A DNA stretch of 64,000 nt, from positions 62,001 to 126,000 of the forward strand of contig JBECUI020000024.1 of assembly GCA_040954595.2 (NCBI GenBank), written 5' to 3'. The stretch comes from Balanoglossus misakiensis (taxonomy: Eukaryota; Hemichordata). Each line of letters opens with the position of its first letter. Within the stretch, counting starts at the first letter, position 1. A program made the position numbers and the translations under genes. The notes under the pieces were generated by a model, which saw only the letters and a program-made list of their open reading frames with translations, made no database searches and was not told the origin of the DNA. Positions 58,651 through 64,000 of the stretch are shown here, one piece after another.

Positions 58651-61600
58651 ATTTGGTCAAAATGGTAAATTTTTGAAAATTACAAAAAATACCCGTTTTC
58701 TACATTTTCGAAAATCTGATGGAGTATAAAATGCTCTTCGTATGTATATATCGATACAAATTCCAAAAAAGACAGTCTAATATGGCTCACTGCAGACAAA
58801 ATTGTGTTTTACCAAATTTTCCTTGAAAATGTCATTTTTAGAAATAAAAATAAAAAAACCTTTGTTCTTCGAATTTGGTGCCCTGATCATATATGACATG
58901 TTGATTGTATGTTAAAACATTCGACCACTCCAAAAATGCAGAGATATTGACAGAATTCAAGAAAAAATAGCCATTTTGGCCATATTTTGACAAAAATGGT
59001 AAATTTTTAAAAAATCATAAAACATTGACTCTTTTCTTATTTTTTCGGAAATATTATGGAGCATGAAGTGTCGTTCTCTAGTAAAAAGTGCTGCAAATTC
59101 CAGAAAAGGCGGTATAATTTAAATCACCCAAGACAAAATTACCATTTTCGACTTTTTTTTTCGAAAATTGTCTTTTTTACAAAATAAATAAGAATACATT
59201 CTTTTCTTAGTTTCAAACGGGTAGAGATACTTTCCACTCGGGTTTTCTAACATTGAATTCCCGTTCATCAACTCAGATTTCCTACAGCATAAGTCGGCTA
59301 AAACCCTGACACTCTAGAGCAGAAACAGTTGCACACTGGTAACTTTGAACAAGTCGATTTTTATACGGCCTGGCTCGGCTAAATCTCCGTCACAACATGA
59401 CAGACACTAGCGTACGTTAGGAATGGTGATCAAGTCAGATTTTCTACGGCATGGCTTGGATAAAGCCCAGGCACTCTAGAGCAGAAACACGCGTACAGAG
59501 ACCACGTTGATCAAGTCTGATCTCCTACGGCTTAGCTCGACTAAAACCCAGGCACACTATGACAGACACTAGCGTTCGTTAGCAACGTTGATCAAGTCAG
59601 ATTTCCTACGGCATGGCTTGGCTAAAGCCCTGGCACTATAGAGCAGAAACACGCGTACAGAGACCACGTTGATCTACTCACATTTCCTTCGGCCAGGCAC
59701 GGCTGATGCCCCGGCACTATATATAGGACACAGACTGGCGTAAGTTAACAACGGTAATCACGTCGGGTTTCCTACGGCCTAGCTCAGCTGAAGCCCCGGC
59801 ACTCTAGAGCAGAAACAGGCGTACATTGACCACGTTGATCAAGTCAGATTTCCTACGGCGTGACTCGGCTGGTACACCGGCTCTATATGACACAGACTGG
59901 CGTAAGTTACCAACGGTGATTACGTCGGATTTCCTACGGCCTGGTTTAGCTGAAGCCCCGGCACTTTAGAGCGGAAACACGCGTACATTGACCACGATGA
60001 TCAAGTCAGATCTCCTACGGCCTGGCTCGACTAAAACCCCGGCACACCATGACAGACACTAGCGTTTGTTAGCAACGTTGATCAAGTCGGAATTCCTTAG
60101 GCCTGGCTCTGCAAAAGACCCGACACTCTAGAGCAGAAACACGCGTACAGAGACCACGTTGATCTACTCGGATTTCCTTCGGCCTGGCTCTGCAAAAGAC
60201 CCGACACTCTAGTACAAAGACGTTGGCTAAGTCGGGCAAACCGAAGAGGGAAAGTCACAGCGGGTCAACACTCGACATTTGTTCGGGTAGGACTGCATTA
60301 TTGCCTGTCAATTTATAGAGAAAGCCCGAATTTTGACCAGGGCGCTTCAAACACCGACGTTAGTTGGGGGCACGGCCTGCAGTACTGCCGGGTAAGCTCA
60401 TATCGGCGTACCGCATATAATGTAGGGGGGGGGGGAAACAGAACGGTTCAATACTACATTTATTAGATATCAGCTTATTTTGGACAATCATCTAAAATCT
60501 AAATCATTTTTTCATATTTGGATATCTAATGATGTATGAAATTTCCATTATATGTAAACATGGTGCTGATTATAAAAAATGCACTCTGAATGAGCTGATT
60601 TAATACAAAATTGCGTTTTATTCGTTTTTGCACCAAAAAGGTCATTTTTAGGCAAAACATTCTTTATTTTATTAATTCGGTGACCTGATCATATATAAAC
60701 AATTGCTTGTATGTTAAAAGTTTTGATGACTTTTAAAAGCAGTGACATTGGCGGCATTCAACACGAAAATAACAATTTTAGCCACAATTTGGACAAAATG
60801 GTAAATTTTTGAAAATTACAAAAAATACCTGTTTTCTACATTTTCGGAAATCTGATGGAGTATAGAATGCTCTTCGTATGTATATATCGATACAAATTCC
60901 ACGAAAGACCGTCTAATTTGGCTCACTGCAGACAAAATTGCGTTTTACCAAATTTTCCTTGAAAATGTCATTTTTAGAAAAAAAAATAAAAAAAACCTTT
61001 GTTCTTCGAATTTGGTGCCCTGATCATATATGACATGTTGATTGTATGTTAAAACTTTCGACCACTCCAAAAATGCAAAGATATTGACGGAATTCAAGAA
61101 AAAATAGCCATTTTGGCCATATTTTGACAAAAATGGTAAATTTTTGAAAAATCATAAAAAATTAACTCTTTTCTTCATTTTCGGAAATATTATGGAGCAT
61201 GAAGTGTCGTTCTCTTGTAAAAAGTGCTGCAAATTCCAGAAAAGGCGGTATAATTTGAATCACCCAAGACAAAATTACCATTTTCGACTTTTTTTCGAAA
61301 AATTGTCTTTTTTACAAAATAAATAAGAATAAATTCTTTTCTTAGTTTCAAACGGGTAGAGATACTTTCCACACGGGTTTTCTAACATTGAATTCCCGTT
61401 CATCAACTCAGATTTCCTACAGTATAAGTCGGCTAAAACCCTGACACTCTAGAGCAGAAACAGTTGCACACTGTTAACGTTGAACAAGTCGATTTTTCTA
61501 CTGCCTGGCTCGGCTAAATCTCCGTCACAATATGACAGACACTAGCGTACGTTAGCAACGGTGATCAAGTCAGATTTTCTACGGCATGGCTTGGATAAAG

Positions 61601-64000
61601 CCCTGACACTCTAGAGCAGAAACAGTTGCACACTGTTAACGTTGAACAAGTCGATTTTTCTACTGCCTGGCTCGGCTAAATCTCCGTCACAATATGACAG
61701 ACACTAGCGTACGTTAGCAACGGTGATCAAGTCAGATTTTTAACGGCATGGGTTTCCTACGGCCTGGCTCAGCTGAAGCCCCGGCACTCTAGGGAAGAAA
61801 CACGCGTACAGAGACCACGTTGATCAAGTCTGATCTCCTACGGCTTAGCTCGACTAAAACCCAGGCACACTATGACAGACACTAGCGTTCGTTAGCAACG
61901 TTGATCAAGTCAGATTTCCTACGGCATGGCTTGGATAAAGCCCAGGCACTCTAGAGCAGAAAAACGCGTACAGAGACCACGTTGATCAAGTCTGATCTCC
62001 TACGGCTTAGCTCGACTAAAACCCAGGCACACTATGACAGACACTAGCGTTCGTTAGCAACGTTGATCAAGTCAGATTTCCTACGGCATGGCTTGGCTAA
62101 AGCCCTGGCACTATAGAGCAGAAACACGCGTACAGAGACCACGTTGATCTACTCACATTTCCTTCGGCCAGGCACGGCTGATGCCCCGGCACTATATATA
62201 GGACACAGACTGGCGTAAGTTAACAACGGTAATCACGTCGGGTTTCCTACGGCCTGGCTCAGCTGAAGCCCCGGCACTCTAGAGCAGAAACAGGCGTACA
62301 TTGACCACGTTGATCAAGTCAGATTTCCTACGGCGTGACTCGGCTGGTACACCGGCTCTATATGACACAGACTGGCGTAAGTTACCAACGGTGATTACGT
62401 CGGATTTCCTACGGCCTGGTTTAGCTGAAGCCCCGGCACTTTAGAGCGGAAACACGCGTACATTGACCACGATGATCAAGTCAGATCTCCTACGGCCTGG
62501 CTCGACTAAAACCCCGGCACACCATGACAGACACTAGCGTTTGTTAGCAACGTTGATCAAGTCGGAATTCCTTAGGCCTGGCTCTGCAAAAGACCCGACA
62601 CTCTAGAGCAGAAACACGCGTACAGAGACCACGTTGATCTACTCGGATTTCCTTCGGCCTGGCTCTGCAAAAGACCCGACACTCTAGTACAAAGACGTTG
62701 GCTAAGTCGGGCAAACCGAAGAGGGAAAGTCACAGCGGGTCAACACTCGACATTTGTTCGGGTAGGACTGCATTATTGCCTGTCAATTTATAGAGAAAGC
62801 CCGAATTTTGACCAGGGCGCTTCAAACACCGACGTTAGTTGGGGGCACGGCCTGCAGTACTGCCGGGTAAGCTCATATCGGCGTACCGCATATAATGTAG
62901 GGGGGGGGGGGGAAACAGAACGGTTCAATACTACATTTATTAGATATCAGCTTATTTTGGACAATCATCTAAAATCTAAATCATTTTTTCATATTTGGAT
63001 ATCTAATGATGTATGAAATTTCCATTATATGTAAACATGGTGCTGATTATAAAAAATGCACTCTGAATGAGCTGATTTAATACAAAATTGCGTTTTATTC
63101 GTTTTTGCACCAAAAAGGTCATTTTTAGGCAAAACATTCTTTATTTTATTAATTCGGTGACCTGATCATATATAAACAATTGCTTGTATGTTAAAAGTTT
63201 TGATGACTTTTAAAAGCAGTGACATTGGCGGCATTCAACACGAAAATAACAATTTTAGCCACAATTTGGACAAAATGGTAAATTTTTGAAAATTACAAAA
63301 AATACCTGTTTTCTACATTTTCGGAAATCTGATGGAGTATAGAATGCTCTTCGTATGTATATATCGATACAAATTCCACGAAAGACCGTCTAATTTGGCT
63401 CACTGCAGACAAAATTGCGTTTTACCAAATTTTCCTTGAAAATGTCATTTTTAGAAAAAAAAATAAAAAAAACCTTTGTTCTTCGAATTTGGTGCCCTGA
63501 TCATATATGACATGTTGATTGTATGTTAAAACTTTCGACCACTCCAAAAATGCAAAGATATTGACGGAATTCAAGAAAAAATAGCCATTTTGGCCATATT
63601 TTGACAAAAATGGTAAATTTTTGAAAAATCATAAAAAATTAACTCTTTTCTTCATTTTCGGAAATATTATGGAGCATGAAGTGTCGTTCTCTTGTAAAAA
63701 GTGCTGCAAATTCCAGAAAAGGCGGTATAATTTGAATCACCCAAGACAAAATTACCATTTTCGACTTTTTTTCGAAAAATTGTCTTTTTTACAAAATAAA
63801 TAAGAATAAATTCTTTTCTTAGTTTCAAACGGGTAGAGATACTTTCCACACGGGTTTTCTAACATTGAATTCCCGTTCATCAACTCAGATTTCCTACAGT
63901 ATAAGTCGGCTAAAACCCTGACACTCTAGAGCAGAAACAGTTGCACACTGTTAACGTTGAACAAGTCGATTTTTCTACTGCCTGGCTCGGCTAAATCTCC
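58651..64000. repeat. Complex satellite array, right block
   Basis: The satellite resumes mid-unit after BEL-2b and runs off the window. G-runs lie at 60425-60435 (11 G) and 62900-62912 (13 G), giving a 2475-bp unit, the longest here. It contains extra 81-bp monomers and a reiterated piece near 61585-61760 that includes TTTTTCTACTGCCTGG. The first 170 bp (58651-58820) share private variants with the flank right of BEL-2a. No gene is present. Confidence 0.92.
60425..64000. repeat. Nearly identical adjacent 2475-bp satellite units
   Basis: The sequence from 60425 onward repeats from 62900 to the window end with almost no change: even uncommon variants such as GATGACTTTTAAAAGCAGTGACATTGG (split here as GATGACTTTTAAAAG and CAGTGACATTGG), CCACGAAAGACC and ATGCAAAGATATT recur. 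The only obvious difference is G-run length. This is either the newest duplication in the array or an assembly effect. Confidence 0.85.

Noticed and set aside
1-64000. Naming the host species
   Set aside because: Retroelement families of these types are widespread in animals, and no host gene or mitochondrial or rRNA marker is present.

Overview
This is eukaryotic, almost certainly animal, repeat DNA with no recognisable host gene. It holds BEL/Pao and Gypsy LTR retrotransposons, a Jockey-like non-LTR retrotransposon (LINE), a TTAA-flanked MITE, and long arrays of a complex satellite. This mix is typical of a repeat-rich invertebrate, probably marine, but the species cannot be named from the sequence. 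The setting looks like satellite heterochromatin that has collected retroelements.

Layout. (1) 1-14253: a 5'-truncated BEL/Pao element (BEL-1). Its gag-protease part occurs three times because a unit of about 4.55 kb was tandemly duplicated; the third copy runs on through RT, RNase H and an integrase remnant to a 3' LTR at 13867-14253. Each spacer between gag copies holds a 354-bp palindromic MITE and a promoter-like cluster; one spacer also carries a young 300-bp LINE tail. (2) 14254-17680, 24128-37769 and 58651-64000: one satellite family. Its 1.9-2.5 kb units combine a GC-richer block of alternating 81-bp monomers, a run of 9-14 G, and an AT-rich block of about 330-bp subrepeats. (3) 17681-24127: BEL-2a, a second BEL/Pao family with two LTRs and a TSD (ATTTG), broken in gag, protease and RT. 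(4) 37770-58650: BEL-2b, the same family at the same satellite position with the same TSD and a nearly open polyprotein. Its RT is interrupted by a 5'-truncated LINE, which is itself interrupted by a minus-strand Gypsy element at 41021-53971 with very long LTRs carrying minisatellites.

Main conclusions. BEL-2a and BEL-2b descend from one insertion that was later copied together with flanking satellite: the two left LTRs share one allele, the two right LTRs share another, and the right flanks share private satellite variants. The Gypsy locus is rearranged: a 976-bp LINE block sits between the left LTR and a 3'-truncated pol, and the same block recurs beyond the right LTR. This fits illegitimate recombination, or an assembly join, between a solo-LTR allele and a full-length allele. 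Its LTRs differ by nearly 900 bp, entirely through two VNTRs (88 bp, 4 versus 5 copies; 101 bp, 16 versus 24 copies). The Gypsy Gag-protease frame is open, and one in-frame TAA separates it from an otherwise open pol. I found no new enzymatic or defence system; the novelty lies in repeat architecture and locus history.
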